64,000 bases of DNA from Chitinophaga hostae (GTDB lineage Bacteria > Bacteroidota > Bacteroidia > Chitinophagales > Chitinophagaceae). The notes beneath the pieces were generated by a model, which had not been told where the DNA came from, did no database searches, and worked only from the letters and a program-made list of their open reading frames with translations. A program made the position numbers and the translations under genes. This document shows, piece after piece, positions 35,132 through 43,971 of the stretch. Every line of letters starts with the position of its first letter. The stretch's first letter is position 1. The stretch lies in assembly GCF_018224885.1 (NCBI RefSeq), contig NZ_JAGTXB010000025.1:1-64000 (forward strand), written 5' to 3'.

Positions 35132-35915
35132 GAATGGGGGCCGACTGAAAGACAACTTTTACTCGGCCTCTACTTGATAAAAGTTAACCGAACCTGTAGT
35201 TGTTTACTCCAAAATAGCAATCCTGCCGACCACAACTTTAGTCATCGAGGAATACAATATCATCAGAGTCAGAAAAAAACTTCACGCTCCGTCCACTCAA
35301 AGACAGCAATTACAGAGAGCAATCACCCTTTTTAAAATTGACTTGTCGTAATGGTATACTTGAGCTCAAACGATCAAATAGGATTGGCTGCAGGGCGATA
35401 CCTGTGATATAGCAATTGGTGAAACTTTTGATCTTTGGCAGGTAGGTCAGGAGAACGTCCATATTTTAACGGGTTCGTGGTTGGCCGGTTTTAACCCAAT
35501 GATTATGACAGTTATTTGATGCTATTTTTGTCTACAAAAAATTAATATTCAAAACTCGAAAAGTATATTAATTTTTTATGAATAAAGTTTCATAGAAAGT
35601 TATAATTTCATTTTCGCGATATGATGAATAATAAGATGATAATTAGTAGTGCTAATAATTGCAGCAAAGTAACCCGGTTTGTTTAACTGTAGTGTAAGGA
35701 ATCATCGCATAAAATTTATAAAATTATGTACTGAGCATTATTCTTTATGGTGGCGCATTTCACGGACGGTGTGCCTGGAAATGTATATCCTGATGTTTCC
35801 CCGGAATTTTACAACATTCATTTACAGTGAATATTTATGTCTTGGCCCAAAGCGTATTTTGGTGCGTGTATAAACGTCTGTAGACTTTTATGCATGTAGT
35901 TACTTTACGCCTGCG
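35132..35915. other. Leader region of the biosynthetic operon with gene debris
   Basis: Nearly 800 bases without an intact gene. A stop-free piece at 35382-35519 (CDIAIGETFDLWQVGQENVH, ILTGSWLAGFNPM) looks like a further gene remnant of unknown family. A weak promoter-like pair, TTTG at 35858 and TAGACTTTT at 35881 (19-base spacing), lies 35 bases before the first operon gene. The rest is AT-rich and unassigned. Confidence 0.4.
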
Positions 35916-37262
35916 TTGACACAGAATAAAATAGCCATTTATTTAAATTATCTATGGATGAATTATAGATCCTATTCGTTAGCCAATTTTGAACATATTC
36001 CGCAGGTCAGGAACTATCTTTCGAAAGACGATATTGATGCCGTTAAAATAATTGGCAGTGTGCTTCCTTTTAAGATAAATAACTATCTGGTAAATGAATT
36101 GATTGATTGGGATAATTTCAGAAATGATCCTATATATCACCTGACTTTTCCTCAGTACGGTATGCTATCCGGTGAGGATTACATATTAATGCAGCAGGCG
36201 ATTGCGCGGGGAGCGAATAGTACACAGTTGGCTGAAGTCGCCAGCAATATCAGAAAACGTCTTAATCCCCATCCGGGGGAGCAGCTGACGCTAAATGTAC
36301 CGGTAGTAGATGGCAGCATTATAAAAGGAATGCAACATAAGTATGATCAGACGGTACTGTTTTTCCCCAGTCATGGCCAAACCTGCCATGCCTACTGCAC
36401 TTTTTGTTTCAGATGGCCACAGTTTGTAGGAGATACAGAGCTGAAGTTTGCATCAAGGGAGGTAAGTACGCTTCTTTCTTACGTAAGATCGCATCCCAAG
36501 GTAACAGATATATTATTTACAGGAGGAGATCCCATGATCATGTCGGCGAGGATGCTGATGGCTTATTTGGAACCCATCATAGAAGCAGATTTACCCAACC
36601 TGTCTACCATCCGGATAGGAACGAAGGTCTTAGGCTATTGGCCTTACAGATTCCTTACTGATACAGATGCAGATGAGCTATTACGTTTTTTTGACCGGAT
36701 CGCCGCCAGGAATATTAACCTGGCATTAATGGCACATGTAAATCATCCTAAAGAACTACAACACCCCGCCGCTCAAAAAGCCATCAGAAGAGTATTAAAC
36801 ACAGGGGTACAGATAAGGACCCAATCTCCTATACTCAATCATATAAATAAGTCCGCCGAAACATGGAGAGACATGTGGAATTTACAGGTGAAGTTAGGGT
36901 GCATTCCCTATTACATGTTTATTGCCAGGGATACGGGGGCGCAGGATTATTTTTCTGTTACCCTGGAGGAAAGCAGCTACATTTTTAATGAAGCATACCG
37001 GCAGGTAAGCGGGCTCGGAAGAACTGTCCGTGGACCCAGCATGTCTGTAGATACAGGTAAAATTGAAGTGATGGGAGTAACGGAGATAAAGGGGGAGAAA
37101 GTATTCCAGCTCAGGTTAATTCAATGCAGAAATGCAGCCTTTGTAGGGAAGATTTTTTATGCAAAATATAATCCTGATGCTATTTGGTTCAGTGATCTGG
37201 AACCCGCATTTGGTGAAACCGGTTTTTTCTTTGAAGATAAAAAGGAATTATTGAATCTCTAA
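35916..37262 (+). CDS. KamA-family radical SAM enzyme (lysine 2,3-aminomutase-like)
   Basis: Up to 448 residues. The radical SAM cluster motif is Cys157-x3-Cys161-x2-Cys164 (CHAYCTFCFRWPQF), with the KamA-type LFFPSHGQT just before it and the GGDP motif (ILFTGGDPMIMS) after it. KamA proteins use PLP and SAM to move an alpha-amino group to the beta position of lysine, glutamate or other amino acids; some members have other roles. The TTG at 35916 gives a longer N-terminus; ATG at 35958 is an alternative. It is the first gene of a 24-gene cluster and suggests a beta-amino acid building block. Confidence 0.85.
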   Translation: MTQNKIAIYLNYLWMNYRSYSLANFEHIPQVRNYLSKDDIDAVKIIGSVLPFKINNYLVNELIDWDNFRNDPIYHLTFPQYGMLSGEDYILMQQAIARGANSTQLAEVASNIRKRLNPHPGEQLTLNVPVVDGSIIKGMQHKYDQTVLFFPSHGQTCHAYCTFCFRWPQFVGDTELKFASREVSTLLSYVRSHPKVTDILFTGGDPMIMSARMLMAYLEPIIEADLPNLSTIRIGTKVLGYWPYRFLTDTDADELLRFFDRIAARNINLALMAHVNHPKELQHPAAQKAIRRVLNTGVQIRTQSPILNHINKSAETWRDMWNLQVKLGCIPYYMFIARDTGAQDYFSVTLEESSYIFNEAYRQVSGLGRTVRGPSMSVDTGKIEVMGVTEIKGEKVFQLRLIQCRNAAFVGKIFYAKYNPDAIWFSDLEPAFGETGFFFEDKKELLNL

Positions 37263-37295
37263 ATAGCAAATCTTAATAAATTATTTTAAGGTCAT

Positions 37296-38198
37296 ATGAG
37301 AATTGAAACATTCTTATCAAAAGATGGTATTCCATTGGAATATTATGTATTTGGCCATGGTCCCAGGCGAATAATGATCAATAATTCACCGGGCATGAGC
37401 ATCAAGTTTTGGATACCTATCATCAATAACTTTCCGGAAGATGAGTACACCATTATTGGGATGGAGTATCGCGGATTTCCAAAACTGGAGATAGAAATAC
37501 CATTCGATCAGTGTAGTCTCGAACTCATTGTGGACGATTGCTTACAGATATTGGAACGGGAGCAGGTAGATAAAGTACATTTATTTAGCTGGTGCGTGGG
37601 GGCAAAAGCAGCCCTGAGTGTGTATGAACGTATTCCAGACAGAATATGTTCCATCAATGCACTGAATTGCGCTTATCGTGTACATGATTTAGCTAATCCC
37701 GGCACTTTTACCAGGTTAATGTATGCGATTAAAAGCAAGATAAAGCGGGACGATTCCTATATCCCCAGGATGATCAAAATAATGAAGGAGGTAGGAGATA
37801 TTCCCAAGACAGATTTCCTGGAAATTATGGGAGAGCAGGAAGCCGAGTCGCCGAGCTATGAGTTGTACAAGCACCTGGATGACCAAAGTCCGTTGGCGGG
37901 ACTGGCTTTTTACCTGATTGATAATTACTACGGACTGGTGAACTACCTGAATATCTATGAAAACTTTGGAAAAAAGGATGTAGAGCCGGTGATCCTGGGT
38001 ATAAAATGTCCGTTTAACATTATTAATGGCGAACTGGACACAACTGTTAAATATGAAGAACGGGATTTTCAATTAATCAGGCGAAATTCTAATGTCAGTT
38101 ACGCAGATATTGAAAAAGGCGCACATTTTATGATGATTGACTTTCCGAGGAGAGTTTTTAGGAAACTGAAGGGAAATCTGGATCTGGTTGGTATCTGA
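37296..38198 (+). CDS. Alpha/beta hydrolase with Cys nucleophile
   Basis: A 300-residue hydrolase-fold protein. The nucleophile elbow is Ser98-Trp-Cys100-Val-Gly102 (LFSWCVGAKA), so the usual Ser is Cys. Asp248 in NGELDTTV and His277 in KGAHFMMID complete a plausible triad, and SPG at 31-33 may form the oxyanion hole. Cys nucleophiles occur in a few thioesterases that favour transfer over hydrolysis. Near a carrier protein and ligase it could release or transfer an acyl group, but the substrate is unknown. It starts 33 bases after the radical SAM gene. Confidence 0.82.
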   Translation: MRIETFLSKDGIPLEYYVFGHGPRRIMINNSPGMSIKFWIPIINNFPEDEYTIIGMEYRGFPKLEIEIPFDQCSLELIVDDCLQILEREQVDKVHLFSWCVGAKAALSVYERIPDRICSINALNCAYRVHDLANPGTFTRLMYAIKSKIKRDDSYIPRMIKIMKEVGDIPKTDFLEIMGEQEAESPSYELYKHLDDQSPLAGLAFYLIDNYYGLVNYLNIYENFGKKDVEPVILGIKCPFNIINGELDTTVKYEERDFQLIRRNSNVSYADIEKGAHFMMIDFPRRVFRKLKGNLDLVGI

Positions 38199-38224
38199 TT
38201 GATAAATAAGCTGAATAAAAAAGT

Positions 38225-41050
38225 ATGAGTTATAATAAATATGCCAGGCCAGGTCTGAGTAAGTTAATGCGCCTGCTTAGAATTGATAAATTTTATTACA
38301 AGGGAATAGCGGATTACCTATATTATAAGCCTGCAGGGGGTGAAGAAGATGTACAGGTAGTTGATTTTGTGGGCGGTTACGGAAGCCTGTTACTGGGGCA
38401 TAATCACCCGGCAATGAAAGCCTATATACATGAATTACTCGATAGCGGTTTGCCGGTTCATACGCAACTTTCAGAAAAATATCATACCGGTTTGCTGTGT
38501 GAAAAGATAAGTGAACTGGTAAACCCCGATGAAAAATACATCACTACGCTGACAAATTCCGGCGCAGAATCCGTAGAAGCGGCAATTAAGCATATCAGGC
38601 TTAAAAAGAGAAAGGCATTAAATAAGATCACCGACGATATTACCATCCGCTTTAATTATGTAAGCAGTTTATGGGAAAGCCGGTATAGCATGATTTTAAA
38701 TCATAAAGGTACGGTTTACAAAAGCTTCGACGACTTTAAACATGCGGTGATGCAGGAAAATGACGGGAAAATATCGCGGCTTGTTCCATGTGTATTGTCA
38801 GTGAAAGGTGCTTTTCATGGCAAAACGATGGGAGCTTTAAAGGTCACTTATAACAATGATTTTAAGGATTTGTTTCTTTTCGATGCAGAAAAATATGATG
38901 CTGGTTTTTTTGATGGGGATATAACTGAAGTTCAGCAGATGTTGGACGCCAATGTAATAACGCTCTACATTCCACGTGTTTCCTACGATGGTAATGTGGT
39001 AACAGAAGAGGTGTTATTTAATGCATGTTTAGGCGTAATCGTTGAACCGATCCTGGGAGAAGGTGGGGTCAGGGAGATATCGCCGGATTTTTTGCGCGCG
39101 GTGCAGTGTGCTTGTGCTGAACGGAAGATTCCATTGATTGTGGATGAAATACAGACGGGAATGTTTAGGACCGGCCATTTCCTGTATTCCAGGTCTATTG
39201 GCGTAAACGCCGATTACTACCTGCTCGGGAAGTCAATGGGCGGTGGCTTTGCCAAAATAGGAGCAGTGGTCATTAACGGGAAAGAGTATGATGAAGATTT
39301 TGGTTTATTGCATTCCTCTACGTTTGCAGAAGACGAGTTTACGTCTGCCGTGGCACTCAGGGGGATGGCATTGATGGCTACCCTGGCCGGAAGTATTATG
39401 GAAAAGGGGGCTTTCATCAAGGAAGAACTAAAGAAGTTGCAAGCTGCATTCCCGGGTGTTTTAGATAGTGTTTCAGGCGTTGGATTGATGATTGGTGTGA
39501 AGTTCAGGAACTTTGACAACAGTGCATGTTATCCTTTGCAGTTTTTGTCCCGGTCCAGGCGGTTTAACTATCTGGTATCGGGGTATCTGTTAAATACCCA
39601 TCATATCCGGGTCGGAGCCACTTTGTCGGAGAGCTTTACATTGCGAATTCAACCCAGTGCCTATATTTCCAATGATGATATTGGTCGCCTGCTTAAAGGA
39701 CTTACCAGCGTTTGTGAGATTCTGGCAAATGAAGATATTTATCATCTGATTAATTTTCTCCTTCCCGAGAAATACAGGAATCTGAGACCAATCCAGAAGT
39801 TTGAGAATGGCAGTATAGCGGTGCAGGACACCGGTGCTGTCAACAGGGTAGCATTCCTGGCCCATTATATTGACACCGAGAATGTATATAAATCAGATTA
39901 CTCGTTATCTGTTTTACCTAAGCATGTTATTGAAGATTTTTTGGAAGATGTGGTGGACATAAAATCTTATATTCTTACAGGCAGTCAGATCATTGAAAGC
40001 CCAACAGGAGATAAAGTGGAGATACTATTTGCCGCGTTGCCGTTTACATCCACGATGGCCAGAACCGCGTTGAAGAATGGATCTTTGCCTGCCTATTCAG
40101 AGATTTGCCACCTGGCGATAAAACAACTGAGAAAAAAACATAATGTTAGCCTGGTTGGCTTAGGGCAGTATACATCTATTCTTACCAGGAACGGCACTTC
40201 CATCCCCGAAAAGAACATCTGCCTGACTACAGGTAATAGCTTCACGGTGTACATAGGCATTCAGTCAATTATTGAAAAAATAAAACAGCGGAAAGAGGAG
40301 GGGCTAATGCGTGAATGCGTTATTGGCATCCTGGGGGCGGCAGGAAATATCAGCTCGGTATATGCAAAAATGTCTGCCAGTTTTGCTTCAAGGATTTTTC
40401 TGAAAGGGAGCGATACCACGGCTGGGCTGGCCCGGGTAGAGAGGTCGGCAAGAGAGTTAACCAAATACATTATACAATTATTGCTGCGGGCTACTCATCC
40501 TGGCGCTCTTTCACCACTGGAATGTGTGATAAAGGAGTCCCGGTTTTATAATCAGGTAGAACAGGGGCTGATTAACATCGATACAGCAAATCCATTTCTT
40601 GCACTGGAAGATGAATTGCAGGAGCATAATCCCATTAAAATTTTCAGTGATCTAACAACATTGAAACAATGTAACATTGTTTTCGTTGCTACCAATGATC
40701 CACATCCTTTTATAGGCGTTGAACATCTTAGTCCTAATACGCTGGTGTACGATGTTTCGGTACCTATGAATGTAAAGGAGGAACTAATAGATAATGACCA
40801 GAATATCGAAGTTTTTTTTGGTGGTATCGTAAAGCTGCCGGATAATTCAAAACTCCCTTTGAAAGGCTTTCCACTGGAAGATGGAACCGCTTATGCCTGT
40901 ATTTCAGAGACCATACTATTGGGGCTGGAACAAAGTTGGGTGAATTTTTCCTATGGGAATATAACGGTGGACCAGGTACGAAAGATAGGAGATATAGGGA
41001 AGAAACATCAATTCGAATTTTGTGATGTAAAACGTGTTAATATTTCTTAA
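38225..41050 (+). CDS. Fusion of class III aminotransferase and acyl-ACP-reductase-like domain
   Basis: A 941-residue protein with two enzymes. Residues 30-505 are a class III PLP aminotransferase: Asp307 in LIVDEIQTGMF and the PLP Lys336 in LLGKSMGGGF. Residues 540-941 resemble cyanobacterial acyl-ACP reductase: SLVGLGQYTSILTRNG, CLTTGNSFT, the NADPH loop GILGAAGNIS (701-710), Cys892 in AYACISETILL matching the reductase nucleophile, and WVNFSYGNITV near the end. In that family a carrier-bound acyl thioester becomes an aldehyde. Fused to an aminotransferase, the aldehyde could be turned directly into an amine. The natural partner would be the carrier protein at 46672. Confidence 0.85.
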   Translation: MSYNKYARPGLSKLMRLLRIDKFYYKGIADYLYYKPAGGEEDVQVVDFVGGYGSLLLGHNHPAMKAYIHELLDSGLPVHTQLSEKYHTGLLCEKISELVNPDEKYITTLTNSGAESVEAAIKHIRLKKRKALNKITDDITIRFNYVSSLWESRYSMILNHKGTVYKSFDDFKHAVMQENDGKISRLVPCVLSVKGAFHGKTMGALKVTYNNDFKDLFLFDAEKYDAGFFDGDITEVQQMLDANVITLYIPRVSYDGNVVTEEVLFNACLGVIVEPILGEGGVREISPDFLRAVQCACAERKIPLIVDEIQTGMFRTGHFLYSRSIGVNADYYLLGKSMGGGFAKIGAVVINGKEYDEDFGLLHSSTFAEDEFTSAVALRGMALMATLAGSIMEKGAFIKEELKKLQAAFPGVLDSVSGVGLMIGVKFRNFDNSACYPLQFLSRSRRFNYLVSGYLLNTHHIRVGATLSESFTLRIQPSAYISNDDIGRLLKGLTSVCEILANEDIYHLINFLLPEKYRNLRPIQKFENGSIAVQDTGAVNRVAFLAHYIDTENVYKSDYSLSVLPKHVIEDFLEDVVDIKSYILTGSQIIESPTGDKVEILFAALPFTSTMARTALKNGSLPAYSEICHLAIKQLRKKHNVSLVGLGQYTSILTRNGTSIPEKNICLTTGNSFTVYIGIQSIIEKIKQRKEEGLMRECVIGILGAAGNISSVYAKMSASFASRIFLKGSDTTAGLARVERSARELTKYIIQLLLRATHPGALSPLECVIKESRFYNQVEQGLINIDTANPFLALEDELQEHNPIKIFSDLTTLKQCNIVFVATNDPHPFIGVEHLSPNTLVYDVSVPMNVKEELIDNDQNIEVFFGGIVKLPDNSKLPLKGFPLEDGTAYACISETILLGLEQSWVNFSYGNITVDQVRKIGDIGKKHQFEFCDVKRVNIS

Positions 41051-41092
41051 ACAGTAACCGGTTTTGAACGATAAGCAAAAAATCAACAAAGT

Positions 41093-41446
41093 ATGAGTGC
41101 AATACTTTACGGACATCTGCAACAATTCAGGGAGCATCTCAATACCAATATAAAGTTGCGTAAACTGCTCGGTGATTGGAATATACATGTTGTATTGAGG
41201 GCAACGGACCCGGAGATAAACTATACGCTCGTAGTAGAAAATGGCTACCTGATAGATATTGTAGCGTCGGAAATCATTGGCCCGAAGATGTTTGTCGCCG
41301 AAGCCACCTATCAAACATTTGTCGAAATATTCACCGGAAAGCTCAATCCGACGGAAGCAGTAATAGATGGAGATATGTCTACTTACGGCGAAGACAAGGA
41401 TGAATCTTTATTAGATGGAATTATATTAATAATCTGGGGATTTTAA
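41093..41446 (+). CDS. Small protein resembling SCP2 sterol-carrier fold
   Basis: A 117-residue protein with the alternating pattern WNIHVVLRATDPEINYTLVV, MFVAEATYQTFVEIFTGKLN and AVIDGDMSTYG that resembles the SCP2 lipid-binding fold. The match is moderate. Such domains bind hydrophobic ligands; here it may hold an intermediate. It lies between the aminotransferase-reductase and a permease in the same operon. Confidence 0.6.
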   Translation: MSAILYGHLQQFREHLNTNIKLRKLLGDWNIHVVLRATDPEINYTLVVENGYLIDIVASEIIGPKMFVAEATYQTFVEIFTGKLNPTEAVIDGDMSTYGEDKDESLLDGIILIIWGF

Positions 41447-41454
41447 ATATCATC

Positions 41455-42789
41455 ATGAAGAAATTTGAGTTGCTTTTTTATATTTCTGTATGCGTAGGTA
41501 TATTTATCAACAATAGTTCCTATGCTATTATTTCCGGTATGTTTGAAAATGTAACCGGTTTTTGGAGTCTTATTGCATTAGGTATTGCCGGCATGCTTTG
41601 TATTGTAATTGCAGATGCTATCGCCTGTCTTGCCTACAAATATCCTTCTGCGCCAGGTATAAGGACCTACCTTAAAAAAGCTTTCCCTAACCGCGTATCA
41701 CTTTTTTTTGTATACCTGTATATTTTTTTCCTGTTGATAGCGGGCGCCGTAGAAAGCAGCGTGTTTGGAAATATCTACCGGCTCATATTTCCCGGAGCTG
41801 ATCCGGTATTTATATTTAGCAGCATGATATTTTTAATCGTAGTGGTTAATCTTTATGGGTTACGTTTATCGAGAAGTGTGCAGTTTGTTACCACTGTGGT
41901 GATGTGTTTCATTATACTGTTTCTCGGCATTTATGGTGTCGCAAACGGACCTGCCGGAAGAAGCGCCGATTTTATGGACATATCAAATGGGCTGATCTAC
42001 CTGCAACACCTGCCTGCTGCTGTGGGTATTGGCTTTTTCTTATTTGTAGGATTTGAATGGGTAACTCCCCTGGGTTTCTCGAAGTCATCTTATGAAGTGA
42101 AAATTCCGGCATCTATGCCCATCGCCATCATAATTGGGACGCTGGTGTATGGCATATTCATCATTGGAGCTTCATTTACCTTGCCGAGAACACAAATTGT
42201 AAATACCAACGTTTATCAGCTGGAACTGGCAAAACAGATCACATTTATGGATGGCAGATGGATCATTGTATTGCTGTCTTCCCTGTGTGTTATCTCCACC
42301 TTTAATGCAGGCATTATGGGAGGCGCCAGGCTGCTGTATGCGCTTGGCCGGGAAAATAAACTTCCAAAAGTACTTACCCGCATCTCATTACGTAACGGAA
42401 ATCCTTATGTGGCCATCATCACACTGGGGGTGTTAGTGGAAGCTCTAACTATTCCTGTTTATTATACAGGCAGCGAACTGGTTTTTGCAGTAGCTGCATC
42501 CTCCCTGATGTGTTTTATCTATATCATGCTGATGATATCCAGCATGCGAATCTTGAAAGGAAATATTCAATCTTCCGGATTCACCGGCTACTTTTCAGAT
42601 AGCACCAAAAAAGTAGTCATCTTTTTACTGGCAGGGGTAGGTATGGCAACGCTTTTTTCATTGCCGGGAAAAGAAAGGTATGTACTTGGATTACTATGCG
42701 GACTTTCTGCGCTGGCGTTGGGTATGTGCGTTTACTACGGAAGGGAGAAGGCCAGCGTGACCGGCAGCATACAGGATCCCGTGCTATAA
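41455..42789 (+). CDS. APC-superfamily amino acid/amine permease
   Basis: A 444-residue membrane protein with about 12 hydrophobic helices and the APC-type motifs VGFEWVTPLGFSKSSYEV (helix 6 region) and FNAGIMGGARLLYALGRENK (helix 8 region). It could import a precursor amino acid or exchange an amine product. It begins 8 bases after the SCP2-like gene and belongs to the biosynthetic operon. Confidence 0.85.
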   Translation: MKKFELLFYISVCVGIFINNSSYAIISGMFENVTGFWSLIALGIAGMLCIVIADAIACLAYKYPSAPGIRTYLKKAFPNRVSLFFVYLYIFFLLIAGAVESSVFGNIYRLIFPGADPVFIFSSMIFLIVVVNLYGLRLSRSVQFVTTVVMCFIILFLGIYGVANGPAGRSADFMDISNGLIYLQHLPAAVGIGFFLFVGFEWVTPLGFSKSSYEVKIPASMPIAIIIGTLVYGIFIIGASFTLPRTQIVNTNVYQLELAKQITFMDGRWIIVLLSSLCVISTFNAGIMGGARLLYALGRENKLPKVLTRISLRNGNPYVAIITLGVLVEALTIPVYYTGSELVFAVAASSLMCFIYIMLMISSMRILKGNIQSSGFTGYFSDSTKKVVIFLLAGVGMATLFSLPGKERYVLGLLCGLSALALGMCVYYGREKASVTGSIQDPVL

Positions 42790-42822
42790 ACAATATCATT
42801 TATAGATTTTAACCGAACTAAT

Positions 42823-43950
42823 ATGAAACATAATAAAGAGTGGAAAATACTTGAGTTCATTTGCACTTCCGGCGGAGCGGCCGATTTTGGGAAACATTTT
42901 ACAGCAATACTGAAAGACGGCGTTTTCTGGGGAGAGTTAATAGAGCAGGCAGTAAGACATAAACTGTTACCTACACTGGGCTACTATGTTTGTAAATACG
43001 GAAAGAATGAACAGGGAGAGTTCGCATCGTATATCCCTGTTCAGATAGGCATGCACCTGGAGGAAGCTTTTCTGGCCAACCGCCACAAGGCGCTTGTTTT
43101 TAAAATGAAAGTTAGGGAAGTCGCCTCTTTTTTATGTGAGAATAGTATTCCTTTTGTTTGTACCAAAGGTCTGGTATTGGATGCAACAATATATGAAGAG
43201 GAAGGAGTAAGGAATTTTTGTGTGGACGTGGATTTTATGATCCGGCAGCAGGATATGGCTAAGGTGGAACAGGGGTTAAAACACCGTGGATTTGAATATG
43301 GATATTACGATCATTTTCAGGATAAAGTGGCTCCCTTTGCCAGACAGGAGATGGTATTGTACCGCATGAATCCCGATCATCTTCCTCCTATGAGTATTGG
43401 CACCCATGATGCCATATACAGAGGTGTAACCATTGATTTTTCCAGCAAATTTACCTGGCATAACAGCGATTTTGAGGTAAACCAGGACGATGCGTTTAAG
43501 GAAAATGTACAGATTCTCCTTTCAAGGCGGATAGAGAACAGTTACATATCCTCCTTTTCACCCCGCTACCAGTTTTTGTTTGTCCTCCTTCACCTATTCA
43601 GGGAAGCCTGGTTTGAAAGATGGATGGAGTTTGAAAATGATGTTAACCTGATGAAATTCAGTGATATCGTCCGGCTATGGAGGCATTACCAGCTGGTATT
43701 GAAAGATGGCATTTTTTGGGAAATCGTGCAAAAGAATAATATAGAAATGCCGGTGTTATGGGTGTTACAACATCTTGATGGCGCCTTCTCATTAAATATT
43801 CTGGACGATTTAGGTATAGCAGAAAGGGTCAGTGATGCGTGGCTCTCGAGCACCCATCAGTCCAGCATGGATAGCGGCGATGGATGGGATGGTAATATGA
43901 GGGATCGGCTGGCATGGAAGGATAGAAAGGATTTTCTGACCAGGAAATAA
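42823..43950 (+). CDS. Nucleotidyltransferase-family protein (NTP_transf_5 type)
   Basis: A 375-residue protein. The active-site pattern is Lys115-Gly116 (FVCTKGLVLD) followed by Asp135-x-Asp137 (NFCVDVDFMI), as in the uncharacterised nucleotidyltransferase family often found in lasso-peptide and PqqD-containing clusters. The middle section has IPGT-like His/Asp positions (HDAIYRGVTIDFSSKFTWH). It probably transfers a nucleotide or phosphate to a small molecule or peptide. Its co-occurrence with a PqqD-like gene at 56127 supports a link to peptide modification. Confidence 0.75.
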   Translation: MKHNKEWKILEFICTSGGAADFGKHFTAILKDGVFWGELIEQAVRHKLLPTLGYYVCKYGKNEQGEFASYIPVQIGMHLEEAFLANRHKALVFKMKVREVASFLCENSIPFVCTKGLVLDATIYEEEGVRNFCVDVDFMIRQQDMAKVEQGLKHRGFEYGYYDHFQDKVAPFARQEMVLYRMNPDHLPPMSIGTHDAIYRGVTIDFSSKFTWHNSDFEVNQDDAFKENVQILLSRRIENSYISSFSPRYQFLFVLLHLFREAWFERWMEFENDVNLMKFSDIVRLWRHYQLVLKDGIFWEIVQKNNIEMPVLWVLQHLDGAFSLNILDDLGIAERVSDAWLSSTHQSSMDSGDGWDGNMRDRLAWKDRKDFLTRK

Positions 43951-43971
43951 ATCATTGTAAAGTTTTGCCTG

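Noticed and set aside
35679..35873. A 64-codon frame before the first cluster gene
   Set aside because: Its composition (many Cys, Arg, Phe, Ile) is not protein-like and no domain or start signal supports it.
38225..39900. Acetylornithine or GABA aminotransferase of primary metabolism
   Set aside because: The enzyme is fused to a reductase-like domain and embedded in a biosynthetic operon, so a primary-metabolism role is unlikely.
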